This document shows, in pieces, positions 11,513 to 22,029 of a stretch of 64,000 bases of DNA. Below the pieces are notes generated by a model. It ran no database searches, was not told the origin of the DNA, and saw nothing but the letters and a program-made list of their open reading frames with translations. The stretch's first letter is position 1; each line of letters opens with the position of its first letter. The DNA comes from Ashinkailepas kermadecensis (taxonomy: Eukaryota; Arthropoda; Thecostraca; Neolepadidae), in the NCBI GenBank assembly GCA_034440615.1, contig JAOTOM010005125.1:144001-208000 (forward strand), in the 5' to 3' direction. The translations under genes were made by a program, and so were the position numbers.

Positions 11513-12758
11513 TTACAAGTCCTGAAGCAAGTTGGTTTTTCTGAGAAAAATGACAAGTAGATTGATGAGAAAAGGGAGTTTATCTCCTAATAGTGTGGGC
11601 AAAGAAAAGGTGATGTTGTGTACACGGCAGTAGTTGGTAAGTGTTTTTCGGTGGTCGTGGTTATGTTGACAGTGTAGGAGAAAATGTGAAACTGTAAGAT
11701 GAGTGTTGCATGATGGGCATGAAGGTCGAGGTGAAGCAGTGTAAATATGTCGATGGGTGAGAAAAGTGTGACCTTTGCGGAGCCGCGATAAAACTTTTTC
11801 TTCTTGTCTTTTTTTTATATGATGTGGTGCATTTATCAATGACAGGTTTGATGAGACGTAATTGTGTGTGGTTTGCAGTTTCAGTCCATTGTTGGTTCTA
11901 AAAGTGTCGGATGCTCTGTTTTATTGTTGATTGAATGCCTTCAAAATGTTGTGGAATTTCTGTGATGTTTGGAAGTCGTAATGATGATTTTGCTAATTGG
12001 TCTGCTTCCTCGTTTCCTGGGATGCCGCAGTGACTGGGAACCCACAGGAAACGGACTTTCATGCCCATCAGATGAAGTGTTTCAAGTGTGTTATAAATGG
12101 AAATATGGCAATGGTGCGAAAAGGAAAGTGAAGAAAGTGATTGAAGAACAGATTTGGAGTCCGAACAAATGACGACACTGCGCATGGGGTGGCAAATTGA
12201 ACGGTTGCGGACATAGCGAAGGGCAATGAGGATGGCGTGCAATTCGGCGATGAAAATGGAGGTCCCGTTTGGCAAGCCATGCTGTTTTATGTATGTACCT
12301 GAAACAATGGCATTTCCTGTGTAATTTTCGTGTTTAGATCCGTCGGTGAAAACAAAAGGAACATGGCGATAACGAGAGCGAAACTGGTGGAATTTTGTTT
12401 GACGTATTCTGGACAAAGCTGTGATTTTGGAGTGGTGGTGAGATAAAAAAATATGTCGTTCGGTCATCTGCCACGGCGGTGTAGTTGGTGGAGGAAGAGC
12501 AGTAATAGGTGGAATATTGTATTGGAGTTGTGTAGAAAATGTTTTGATGCGTGAAGCTACGGTAAGGTGGATTGGTTTTTCGGCAGGACCCAAATATTCG
12601 TGGTGTAGATTTGGGAGAATTTGTAAAGATGCGTGTGTGATGTGGTTTTCTCTAAATTGAATTTTTGCGGCATACCTAAGTGTTTGTTCCATTCTTCGGA
12701 GAGCTAATGGTGGAATTCCTGATTCGGTTTGTAAAGAAGTGATGGGAGACGTGGTCAT
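11513..12758 (-). pseudogene. LINE ORF2 RNase H and C-terminal zinc-binding domain (copy B)
   Basis: RNase H removes the RNA strand of the hybrid made during retrotransposition. FVFTDGSKHENYTG, FIAELHAILIAL and VICSDSKSVLQSL carry the three acidic catalytic residues, and HCGIPGNEEADQLAK supplies the last motif. A C-terminal CPSCNTHLTVSHFLLHC motif (C-x2-C...H...C) follows at about 11,700. One frame runs 12,758-11,898 and a second 11,839-11,513, with a break between them. The end LLQDL is shared with copy C. Confidence 0.88.
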
Positions 12759-12769
12759 TGCACCGAGTG

Positions 12770-13825
12770 CTATGCGCGGATATATTTATTTTGTAAGGTG
12801 TCCAAAATTTTCAAACTGGAGGTGTTGCCACCTGCGTAAACTACCGAGCCATATTTTATGATGGGAAGAACCAAGGATTCGTACAGTTGTAAAAGCGTGT
12901 GACGATCTGATCCCAATGATGAAGACGTAATGCAGCGAAATAAATTGAGTCGGCGAAAGCATTTGGTCTGGATGTGTTTGATGTGTTGCTGCATGGAAAG
13001 CTTGCGGTCGAAAATAATAGCGAGAAATTTAAACGAATTTACAAAAGGTATGTCAGTGTTTCCGAGGTGAAGTGGTGTTTCTGGATTTGGGCACGGAGGT
13101 GATTTGCTGAATACCATTGTGGCAGATTTTGGAGCCGAAAATGTGAACCCGTATTTGATGGACCATTGGTGTATCCGGTCAACTGCGTTTTGGAGTCTAA
13201 ATAAACAATGTTTTTCATTTTTACCTGAGCACCAAATTGCGCTGTCATCTGCAAAAAGAGAGTATGATATCTGAGGTGGTATGTCGGTGAAAATATCGTT
13301 AATGACGATGGTAAATAAAACTGGTGGTAAACAGCTTCCCTGTGGTAATCCGTTTTTCATGAAATGTAACTCGGAAATCGCTAACCGGCACCGGAGATGG
13401 AGATGACGAGAACCAGACAAAATCCTATCAAATAATGAGCTAAATTCCCTTTGACGCCGATGTGAAGAAGTTTGGAAATTAATGCGGGTTTGTATACCAT
13501 ATCATATGCTTTGCTAATGTCTAAGAATACTGCGATGGTGTTCGTGTTTTTTTTATAACCAAGACGGATGTCGGTTTGTAATCGAATGAGATGATCTATT
13601 ATGCTGTGTCCATGACGAAAGCCGCATTGAATTGGAGACAAAAGAGAATTTGTTTCTAGGTAACATGTCAGTCTTTTTATAAGCATACGTTCCAAAAGTT
13701 TTCCTAGACAACTGGTGAGAGCGATGGGTTGGAAATTGTTGGGGTTGCTGTGATTTTTGCCGGGTTTTGGTATAGAAATTATGAGGGCTTCCTTCCAGGA
13801 TTCGGGGAAGGTATGACTTGACCAT
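12770..13825 (-). pseudogene. LINE reverse transcriptase (copy B), broken
   Basis: Contains FLDISKAYDMV, NGLPQGSCLPPVLF and LFADDSAIWCSG, the core RT motifs including the Asp pair. The reading frame shifts near 13,400 and again near 13,550-13,700. The upstream finger region (13,828-14,238) is separated by another break. Confidence 0.85.
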
Positions 13826-15305
13826 AATTAATTAAATGTTCGCAACATGCAATGTTTCGTGTCGTCGGATAAATGTCTGAAAAAAGAATAATGCAAATTA
13901 TCCGGACCTACAGAAGTATTACCGGCGGAGGAAATCGCAGTATCCAGTTTTGAAATTTGAAAAGGGTTATTGTATGTTTCAGTGTTGTCAGAATCGAATT
14001 GTGCTAAATCGGTGTGAACAGTGTGTTGTGCATTTGGTAAGAATTCCGGTTTGTAGTTGTTATCAGAGCTATTGTGGGCCATGGTGTTCGCTATTGTATT
14101 TATTATTGTTTGTGGGTCTGTAATTGTGGTATTTTGGATTTTGAGGGCCGGAAGTGATTTAAATGGGGTGTGTCCAGACAACCGGCAGATTAACTGCCAG
14201 ATTTTGCTTAAAGGTGTTTGAGAGGTGAGTTGCTGCAAATATGAAGACCATGAACGGCGCCTAGTATCGCGGATGATGCGGCGTGTTCGAGCTCGTTCCC
14301 GGTTTCGATGAAGTAAATTGTGTGAATCTGGATGTCTCAGATATTTTATAATGCTCTTGTTCTAACTGCGATGGCTGCTGCTACTTCGGGACACCACCAT
14401 GGTACTGGTGTTCTTTTGGTGAAAGGTTTTGTTAGTAGAATAGTCGTGAAAGCTGCCTCGAAAAGTGTATTTGTAATTAAGTTGATGTTTTCGACGGGAG
14501 AAATGTTGGGGTTGTATTGAAAATGTGAAAGTGTGGTTTTTGCCGGGTTTTGGTATAGGAATGATGAGGGCTTCCTTCCAGGATTCGGGGAAAGTATGGC
14601 CAGACCATAATGCATTAAATGTTTGTAAGATGCAATGTTTTGTGTCGTTGGAAAAATGTCTGAAAAAAAATAATGTAAATTGTCGGGACCTACAAAAGTA
14701 TTATCGGCTGAGGAAATTGCAGTATCTAGTTCTGAAACTTGAAATGGGATATTGTATGTTTCAGTGTTGTCCGAATCGAATTGTGCGAAATCGGTGTGAA
14801 ATGTGTGTTGTGCATTTTGTAGAAATTCCGGTCTATAGTTGCTGTCAGAACTATTGTGAGCCATGGTGTCCGCTATTGTATTTACTATTGTTTGTGGGTC
14901 TGTAATTGTGGTGTTTTGAATTTTGAGTGCCGGGAGTGATTTAAATGGAGTGCGTCCTGATAATCGGCGGATTAACTGCCAGATTTTGCTTAAAGGTGTT
15001 CGAGAGGTGAGTTGCTGTAAATATAGTGACCATGAACGGCGACGAGCTTCGCGAATGATGCGGCGTGTCTTCGCACGTTCATAATTACGGTTGACTAAAT
15101 TTTGTTGGTCGGGATGGCGTAAATATTTTCTAAATGCTCGTTTTTTGCGGCTATTGCTCGGGAAACTTCTATCGACCACCGGGGGACTGGTGTTCTTTTT
15201 GTGAAAGGTTTTGTTAGTGGAATAGCGGTGGAAGCTGCTTCGAAAAGTATTTTTGTAACTTGGTTGATGTTTTCGACGGGAGAAACGTTGGGGTTTTATT
15301 GAATA
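13752..15305 (-). repeat. tandem duplication of about 780 bp within copy B ORF2
   Basis: Sequence at about 13,752-14,525 recurs at about 14,533-15,305. Both units start with TTTTTGCCGGGTTTTGGTAT and end near GGGAGAAA(T/C)GTTGGGGTT. Both encode the segment from the endonuclease-RT linker (FKSLPALKIQNTTITDPQ) to the RT finger. The two have diverged by roughly a tenth of positions by eye. Copies A and C have a single unit. Confidence 0.85.
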
Positions 15306-15349
15306 TGTGAAAGTCCCTGAAAAGTTGCCCAATCGGCCTTCGAAATTTT

Positions 15350-16200
15350 CCAGCAATGGATGAAACTGGGTGTTGTATCTGCCGCAGTTGAAAATGTGGG
15401 TGTTAATTTGATGGGGTAGTGATCGCTGTCATGAATATCAGTGTCTATGGTCCAATCATAATCATTGGCCAGAGTCGGAGAGCATATTGATAAATCAATA
15501 GCTGTTTCTGTATTATGTCCAAGGTGAAAAAAGTTGGTTCTCCGGTGTTCAGTAATACTAAATTATGTCGGTTTAAAATTTGTTCAATGATGCGGCCACG
15601 AGTGTCCGTAAGTGTGCGTGTTCTATCCCACGCTGGACTATGAGCATTAAAATCGCCAAGTAACATGAAAGGATTCTTGAATTGTGTTATGAGGTTGTCC
15701 AATTGTATCAAAATGGTTGTATTATCTGTTTGTGGTGGAATATAAATGGAACATACATCCACATTCCTACCATGCAAACGTAAAGTACAAGCTACTGCTT
15801 GTAAAGGTGAATTCAGTGTAATTTGTGTATGTGTAAAATAATTGTTGATGTAAGGTACTGTACCGCTACTGCGATGTGGTCCACGGATCTCGTCGTGACG
15901 GTACAGTGAGTAATTGAAAAGATTAAGTATTATGTATCTGTAGGCAAAAACCATGTTTCTTGGAGTGCCATGAGAATAGGTGTGAGAATACTGAAAAATG
16001 CTTTCATTTCGGCCCATTTTGATATCAAACTGCGACAATTCCATTGCTGTAATACGAACATACGTTATAAAATTAATGTTTGTGTGCACCTTTCGGTGCG
16101 TGCCTGATCCATGCTTGGAGGTCAGGCGGGCGTGTGGATTGAGCTCGGACGGTTCCACCCGAGCCGTCCGGCTGATCGGTGACCTTGGCGGCCGGCTCAC
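15350..16200 (-). pseudogene. LINE endonuclease (copy B)
   Basis: The minus-strand frame 16,200-15,445 contains DVCSIYIPPQTDNT and MLLGDFNAHSPAWD. The following DSDHYPIKL is reached after a frame change near 15,450. The N-terminal 60 or so codons are GC-rich and overlap the ORF1-ORF2 junction, so the true ORF2 start is uncertain. Confidence 0.8.
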
Positions 16201-16476
16201 GGCGGCCGGCCACTGCCGCGGGGGATGGCCGTCGGCTGGGAGTCGGTCGAGTCACGTGGTCGCCGGCCGGCAACGGGCGCGCCGAGCTCGGTCGGCGGGC
16301 CACCGAAATGGCTCGCATTTCACCGGCAGCCGAATGGCTGCGGGGTCTGGCATTCCTTGCAGAATTTGTTGGCGTTTGTTTGGTTGGAATGGTCTGTGTG
16401 TTTTGAGCCAGGGTGGTTTGTGCAGGTGTGGTGAGTGGTGCAAGTTTTTTTTAGTGGAGCTAAACCGGGAATCATG

Positions 16477-17643
16477 TCAGTTTAGATCGAGGTATAAGTA
16501 GTGTTGACGCGACGTGTGGGGGGGGCGGGGAGCAACGGTGGCCGCCTGGGCATAAGTTTTTGTTGACGGGGAGGTGGCTTCGACAGACCATCGGGCCTGG
16601 GGGTATGACACCCCGGTCGTGGCCTTGACAGCGCAGACCTCCTTCTCCTTGCGCCAAACTGGGCAGAGGGGTGATGTGGTCAGGTGATCGGATGTGTTCC
16701 AGTTGAGGCAGTGGGCAGGTTTGGAACAGGTGGATTCTGGATTAGGTGGTTCGCCGCACTTTGGGCAGCGGGCTGTTTGGCGACAAGTCTTACTGCCATG
16801 CCCAAAGCGCTGGCAATTGAAACAGCGGAGAGGATTGGGAATAAAGACACGGACTTGGAATCGGATGTAGCCGGCGAGGAGGGTCTTGGGAAGAGTGGTA
16901 TAATTGAAGGTAAGGACAAGGAGGCTCGTATCACGTTTCTGGCCGTCTTTAAAGGAAGTGATGCGTCGGACGTGGGTCACCCCCTCCGGCCTGAGCTCCG
17001 CCTGGATATCTTCCTCAGACATGAAGCGGAGCTCTGGCGCGAAGACGGTGCCCTTGGTGGTGTTGCGGTTGGAATGGAGAGTGATGGTGACGGATTTTCC
17101 ACAAAATGTGGTGGTGCGGAGGAGGGCTTTGGTTTGGGCTCGGGATTGCGTTTTAATGACCAAGGTTCCGTTCGCAGGGGCTTCAATGTCGGGATTGGCT
17201 AGGGAGCAGATGGCAAGGAGTTGTTTAGTCGGCCAGAAAACGTTGATACGGCGAAAGGAAACGGACTCCTCGACAGGCTTGACTACGACGTACGAGCCAG
17301 CACTGTCGAGATAGGGTTCAATGGGCTGGATGGGTTCAGCTTGGGAGGGCGTGGTCTGGTTAGAGCGTGGGCCAGCGGCGTGGAGAGTGATGGTCTGGTC
17401 TGGATTGCGAGGCGAGGTCGTGGTCTTGGGACGAGCAGGGGTCGGCGAGGCGCAAAGGGCTTCCATGGCGTCATCGAGGGGAATAGTTTGGCGCGGGTTA
17501 TCAACATTTGCATCAATCGAGGGAGCATCAGGGGCCAGATCTGTGTTCGTGTGATGGTCGTCGGGTGTGGTCAGGGGAGGAAATTCCGAGTCTGAGTCCG
17601 TTGGCGAGCATGGGTCGGCGTCCTTTATGCGTTTTTTCCTCAT
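16477..17643 (-). CDS. LINE ORF1 nucleic-acid-binding protein (copy B)
   Basis: A continuous 388-codon frame starts at ATG 17,643 (MRKKRIKDADPCSP). The N-terminal half is proline- and threonine-rich. A central region with an RRINVFWP core looks like an RRM-like gag segment. CFNCQRFGHGSKTC is a clear CCHC knuckle, followed by CPKCGEPPNPESTC and a third, altered Cys/His cluster. This is the usual LINE ORF1 architecture that packages element RNA. The end, PSTKTYAQAA..., is also found in copy A. It is the only array ORF that appears fully open from start to stop. Confidence 0.82.
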   Translation of the reverse strand: MRKKRIKDADPCSPTDSDSEFPPLTTPDDHHTNTDLAPDAPSIDANVDNPRQTIPLDDAMEALCASPTPARPKTTTSPRNPDQTITLHAAGPRSNQTTPSQAEPIQPIEPYLDSAGSYVVVKPVEESVSFRRINVFWPTKQLLAICSLANPDIEAPANGTLVIKTQSRAQTKALLRTTTFCGKSVTITLHSNRNTTKGTVFAPELRFMSEEDIQAELRPEGVTHVRRITSFKDGQKRDTSLLVLTFNYTTLPKTLLAGYIRFQVRVFIPNPLRCFNCQRFGHGSKTCRQTARCPKCGEPPNPESTCSKPAHCLNWNTSDHLTTSPLCPVWRKEKEVCAVKATTGVSYPQARWSVEATSPSTKTYAQAATVAPRPPHTSRQHYLYLDLN

Positions 17644-17995
17644 CGTGGGGGAAAAAATCCTACCTAGTGTAACTTAAAGAAATAAGAAGGACACAGAAAC
17701 ACAGGGAACGGAAATACGATGCGAGAAAAAACAAATCCACGCGTGGTGACGGGTGTCACCCCAAGAAATGAAAGAAAAGAGCGACGGGTGTCGTCCCACG
17801 AAAATGAAAAATAAAAAACTGCAATAACAAGCAGTCAGACGCGCCAAAAATATGGCACAGCGGAGTGGCCAGCGAGCTCTGGTCAGGTGCAAGCCAATAG
17901 TACTGAACACTCCATGTTTTCTTGACATTTGCATTTTGTTTGATTAGGCACTTCGGCCTTCTCAGGCCATTTCGTGCCGTGGAAAGATTTTAAAA
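17644..17995 (-). promoter_or_regulatory. LINE 5' UTR / internal promoter region (copy B)
   Basis: About 350 bp upstream of ORF1 is shared with copy A (11,265-11,500): CGACACCCGTCGCTCTTTTC words, a TTCAGTACTAT word and the GGCAC hairpin. It begins directly after the 3' end of copy C. LINE 5' UTRs usually carry internal promoters; the location fits but no specific initiator can be proven. Confidence 0.5.
17947..17978 (-). other. LINE junction hairpin (copy B/C boundary)
   Basis: Same stacked-stem hairpin as at 11,443-11,474; here the loop is TGAGAA. The stem bases are conserved between the two sites. Confidence 0.65.
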
Positions 17996-18022
17996 AAAAA
18001 TTATGTTGCTGGAAAAGTCAGT

Positions 18023-18454
18023 TTATAAGTCCTGGAGCAAGTTGGCTTGGTGGAGAAAAATGAAAAGTAGTTTGAGGAGAAATGGATGATTATCCCCCAA
18101 TAGTGTTGGCAGAGAAAACGGAATTTTGTGTATATGGCAATAGTCCGTCAGTATTTTTCGAGGGCCGTGGAACTTCTGGCAGTGAAGAAGAATATGTGTA
18201 ACTGTAAGATAGGTGTTGCATGATGGGCATGAAGGTCTGGGTGAAGCCGTGTATATATATCGACGTGTAAGAAAAGTATGGCCGATGCGTAAACGTGATA
18301 AGACTTTTTCTTCGTGTCGTTTTTTTATATGATGTGGTCCAGATATCGACGACAGGTTTGATGATATGTAATTGTGTACGGTTTGTGGTTTATGTCCAAT
18401 TTTGTGTCCATAAATGTCGAATGCTCTATTGTATTGAAGATTTAATACCTTCAA
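18023..18454 (-). CDS. LINE ORF2 C-terminal domain (copy C)
   Basis: Frame ending in ANLLQDL with KRHEEKVLSRLRIGHTFLT and the zinc-binding-like CPSCNTYLTVTHILLHC. It follows the RNase H frame with a small shift near 18,440. Confidence 0.75.
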   Translation of the reverse strand: MKVLNLQYNRAFDIYGHKIGHKPQTVHNYISSNLSSISGPHHIKKRHEEKVLSRLRIGHTFLTRRYIYTASPRPSCPSCNTYLTVTHILLHCQKFHGPRKILTDYCHIHKIPFSLPTLLGDNHPFLLKLLFIFLHQANLLQDL

Positions 18455-19622
18455 AATGTGGTGGAATTTCCGTAATGTTTTGGAAGTGTAATGATGCTTT
18501 TGCTAATGTGTCGGCTTCTTCGTTCCCTGGGATGCCACAGTGACTGGGCACCCACAGGAAACGGACCTTCACGCCCATCAGATGAAGTGTTCCTAACGTT
18601 TCATAAATAGAGATATGGCAATGATGTGAAAAAGAAACCGACGAAAGATATTGTAAAACAGATTTGGTGTCCGAACAAATGACGACGCTGCGCATGGGGT
18701 GACAGAGAAAACGATTGCGAATGTAGCGGAGGGCAATGAGGATAGCATGTAATTCGGCGATGAAAAGTGATGTTCCGTCTGGTAGGCGATGTTGTTTTTG
18801 TATGTTCCCGACTATGGCATGTCCTGTAAAGTTTGCGTCTTTCGAACCGTCAGTAAAAACAAAAGGAACATGAGAATAACGAGACCGAAATTTGTAAAAT
18901 TTTTGTTTCGCATATTCTGGACAAAGCTGTGATTTTGGAGTGGTGGCTAAATAAAAAATGTGTCGTTCGGCTATCTGCCACGGTAGTGTAGTTGGTGGAG
19001 AAAGAGAAGTAATGCGTGGAATAGTGAAATGAAGTTGTTCAGAAAATGTTTTGACTCGAGAAGCTATAGTGAGATCAGTTCGTTTTTCGGCTGAACCTAA
19101 ATAATCACGATGTAAATTTGGGAGAATTTGTAATGACTCGTGTGTGGGGTGGTTTGCGTGAAATTGAATTTTGGAGGCGTACCTAAGTGTTTGCTGCATT
19201 CTACGGAGAGCTAGTGGAGGAATTCCCGATTCGGCTTCTAAAGAAATGATGGGTGAAGTAGTCATTGCACCGAGTGCGATACGGATAAATTTATTTTGAA
19301 TGGTGTCTAAAATGGGTAAGGAGGATGTGCTGGCACCGGTATATAATACGGATCCATATTCAATTATGGGTAGAACTAAATATTTGTAAAGCAGTAGAAA
19401 TGTATGATGGTCGGCTCCAAGTGATGAAGAAGTGATGCATCGAAATAAATTGAGTCGGTGAAAACATTTGTTCTGGATGTATTTGATGTGTTTATGCATT
19501 GAAAGCCTACGGTCAAAAATAGTACCAAGAAATTTAAACGAATTTACAAAAGGTATATCATTGTTTCCGAGGTGAAGCGGTGTTTCTGGAATTGGGCGCG
19601 GAAGTGAGTTGCTAAATATCAT
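18426..19622 (-). CDS. LINE ORF2 RT thumb and RNase H (copy C), open for 398 codons
   Basis: The frame runs unbroken from the end of the RT palm (IPFVNSFKFLGTIFDRRL) through the thumb (IALGAMTTSPIISLE) to a full RNase H domain. RNase H motifs seen are FVFTDGSKDANFTG, FIAELHAILIAL, VICSDTKSVLQYL and HCGIPGNEEADTLAK, so all catalytic acidic residues are present. The unbroken length suggests this copy is younger or less decayed than A over this region. Confidence 0.88.
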   Translation of the reverse strand: MIFSNSLPRPIPETPLHLGNNDIPFVNSFKFLGTIFDRRLSMHKHIKYIQNKCFHRLNLFRCITSSSLGADHHTFLLLYKYLVLPIIEYGSVLYTGASTSSLPILDTIQNKFIRIALGAMTTSPIISLEAESGIPPLALRRMQQTLRYASKIQFHANHPTHESLQILPNLHRDYLGSAEKRTDLTIASRVKTFSEQLHFTIPRITSLSPPTTLPWQIAERHIFYLATTPKSQLCPEYAKQKFYKFRSRYSHVPFVFTDGSKDANFTGHAIVGNIQKQHRLPDGTSLFIAELHAILIALRYIRNRFLCHPMRSVVICSDTKSVLQYLSSVSFSHHCHISIYETLGTLHLMGVKVRFLWVPSHCGIPGNEEADTLAKASLHFQNITEIPPHFEGIKSSIQ

Positions 19623-20650
19623 GGTTGCAGATTTTGTAGCGGAAAAAATGATAATTATTCAGGGCCCATTGATATATTTTGTCTAGTGCGTTTTGTAGGT
19701 GAAATAAACAATGCTCGTAATTTTTTCCTGAACCACAAATTGCGCTGTCGTCGGCGAACAGAGTATGATACCTTAATAGGCATGTCGGTGAAAATGTCGT
19801 TAATGATGAGGTTGAATAAAATTGGTAAAATGCAGCTTCCCCGTGGTAGTCCATTTTGAAGAATATGTGGATCGGAGATGGCTGACCAGCACCTGATGTG
19901 GAACGGGCGAGTACCGAATAAAAAAAACCTACTAAATAATGAGCTAAGTGTCCTATTATACCGAGTTGCTGAATTTTGAAAAGTAATGCGGGTTTGAAAA
20001 CCATATCGTAAGCTTTGCTTATGTCTAAAAATACTGCGACCGTGTGTTCATGTTTTTTCGTAGCCTAGGCGGATGTCTGTTTCTAACCGAATAAGGTGAT
20101 CTATTGTACTACGTCCTCGCCAAAAAACACATTGGAATGGAGATCAAAGAGAGTTTGTGTCCAGGTGCCAGGTCAATTTTTTATCAATCATTCTTTCAAG
20201 AAGTTTCCCCAAGCAACTGGTAAGAGCAATCGGCCGAAAATTATTGGGGTTGCTGTGATCTTTGCCGGGTTTTGGAATGGTAAGGATGACAACTTTTTTC
20301 CATGTGTCAGGAAAGATGTGATTTGACCATAATGAATGAAAGGTGTCTAAGATGCATTGCTTGGTGTGGTCAGATAAATGTCGAAAGAGGAAATAATGCA
20401 ATTTGTCAGGACTTACTGAAGTGTTACCGGCAGAGGAAATGACATTCTGCAGTTCAGAAAGTTGAAAAGACGCATTGTAGTACTCGGTGTTGTCGGAATC
20501 AAAGAGGTCAAGATTGGTGTGAAAAGTGTGCCGTACATTTTGTAAAAAATTAGATCGGTAGTTCTCATTGGAGCTATTATGGGCTCTTGTATCAGCTATG
20601 GTATTTACAATGGTTTGTGGGTTTGTAATGATGAATGTGGACTTTGAGGG
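19612..20650 (-). pseudogene. LINE reverse transcriptase (copy C), broken
   Basis: LFADDSAICGSG and the upstream KPALLFKIQQLGI segment are visible, as are ILTIPKPGKDHSNPNNFRPI and LTSCLGKLLERMI. Frameshifts near 19,640, 20,060 and 20,410 break the ORF. Confidence 0.82.
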
Positions 20651-20822
20651 CCGAAAGAGATTGAAATGGGGAGCGTCCGGACAAACGTCTGATTACTTGC
20701 CATATTTTACTGAAAGGAGTTTGATAAGTGAGCTGCTGTAAATACAAGGACCATGCACGACGCCTAGCTTCACGAATGATGCGGCGGGTCTTCGCTCTTT
20801 CACGGTTACAGGTGATTAAATT

Positions 20823-21270
20823 TTATTGATCGGGATGTCGTAAATACTTCCTAAATGCTCTTTTTCTGACCGCAATGCCTTGTGAAATTTCTAGACACCA
20901 CCAAGGTGCTGGTGTTCTTTTTGCGAAAGGTTTTGTCAGTGGAATAGTCGCAGAAGCTGCCTCGAAAATTGTATTTGTAATGGAGTTCATGTTTTCGACG
21001 GGAGAAATGTTGGGGTTGTATTGAATATGTGAAAGTCCCTGAAATGTTGTCCAATCGGCCTTCGAAATTTTCCAGCGGGGGATGAAACTGGGTGTGGTAT
21101 CGGTCGCAGTTGAAAATGTGGGTGTTAATTTGATGGTATAGTAGTCGCCGTCATGAATGTCGGTGTCAATGGTCCAGTCAAAATCGCTCGCCAGGGTCGG
21201 AGAGCATATTGATAAATCAATAGCTGTTTCTGTATTATGTCCCAGGTGAAAAAAATGTTGGTTGTCCGGT
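20823..21270 (-). pseudogene. LINE endonuclease C-terminal part (copy C)
   Basis: LGHNTETAIDLSICSPTLA and DIHDGDYYTIKLTPTFST match the endonuclease end of copies A and B. The conserved SDHYP has become GDYYT, losing the catalytic His. Truncated at about 21,275. Confidence 0.75.
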
Positions 21271-21275
21271 GTGTT

Positions 21276-21560
21276 AAGTAGGCGCAGATAACTTGGTCTC
21301 ATATCACACGTTGTACCTACTTCACAAGATGGACAGTCTGCAGGAGCCGGCTTCATCAGCCGGTACCATTAACACAGTAGCCGAACACCGTGACCGCCAC
21401 ACCCGTCAGGACCGCGACCTGTACGTCCCCAGATCGCGAATAGAGATGGACAGGCGCCGTTTTGCTCTCGAGGCCCTGCCCTGTACAACGACCTGTCGCA
21501 CGGCCTGAAGCGACTGCTAGTTCCCCTGTTCAGTCGTCGCCGTAGGCAGCATTTGTGCGT
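21276..21560 (+). pseudogene. C-terminal fragment of another LINE ORF2
   Basis: The plus-strand translation reads LYVPRSRIEMDRRRFALEA, then after one frameshift LYNDLSHGLKRLL. This resembles the terminal domain after RT in CR1/L2/R1-type LINEs. It is in the opposite orientation to the adjacent array and may mark the junction that truncated copy C. Confidence 0.45.
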
Positions 21561-21574
21561 GGGACTGGACTGAC

Positions 21575-21675
21575 TGTTATGATCGTACTTGCTGACTGCT
21601 CATCATACTTGCTAACTTCTCATCATACTTGCTTACTTATCATGATACTTGCCGCCTTCTCATCGTACCTGCTGA
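21575..21675. repeat. short tandem repeat, about 24-bp unit
   Basis: Four to five units of CTCATCATACTTGCTNACTT with substitutions, just downstream of the LINE C-terminal fragment; possibly its 3' UTR. Confidence 0.65.
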
Positions 21676-22029
21676 CACTTTCCGTGCCGCGGGTATGAAC
21701 AATTGCAATATGCTTCCATGTGCGCCTGTGACAGCCCTTATTTACTGATGACCTTTGTTTTAAAGCTTGACAATGTGCTGTGATAGCCACAAGTCTATTG
21801 TGGATGGCCGGAATATACGTCTTTGTCTTTGTTTTTGTCTTTGAAATGTGTGGCGAGGGTTTACCACGGGCCATTGCTTCATGCCAGATTTGGGCAGGTT
21901 AGGGTGAAAACGAACAAAAATGCGAAGAAACCAAAGAAACCGGCTTGCGTTGAACCTTGACCGTTAACGTGGCCATGCGAGACCTATGTAGTTGCTTCCA
22001 GTGTGTTCAGTACATGCAGAAGCATTTAA

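Larger units (their letters stand above)
11501..17995 (-). mobile_element. RNase-H-type LINE, near-complete copy B
   Basis: The most complete member of the array: 5' UTR, ORF1, then ORF2 with endonuclease, reverse transcriptase, RNase H and a cysteine/histidine C-terminal domain. Length is about 6.5 kb including an internal tandem duplication of about 780 bp. Several frameshifts break ORF2. There is no poly(A) between its 3' end and copy A. The domain order fits RNase-H-bearing I/Jockey-group elements; the exact clade needs a tree. Confidence 0.88.
18000..21275 (-). mobile_element. RNase-H-type LINE, 5'-truncated copy C
   Basis: The third member of the array, in the same orientation. It covers the C-terminal domain, RNase H, RT and the C-terminal part of the endonuclease. 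It stops abruptly near 21,275 within the endonuclease; beyond that point similarity to A and B is lost and a plus-strand LINE fragment begins. Its 3' end directly meets copy B's 5' UTR. Confidence 0.85.

Noticed and set aside
17947..17978. Hammerhead ribozyme in the LINE junction hairpin
   Set aside because: The CTGAGAA block fails the CTGANGA requirement (the second G is missing) and GAAA is not placed after stem II. It is kept only as a conserved hairpin.
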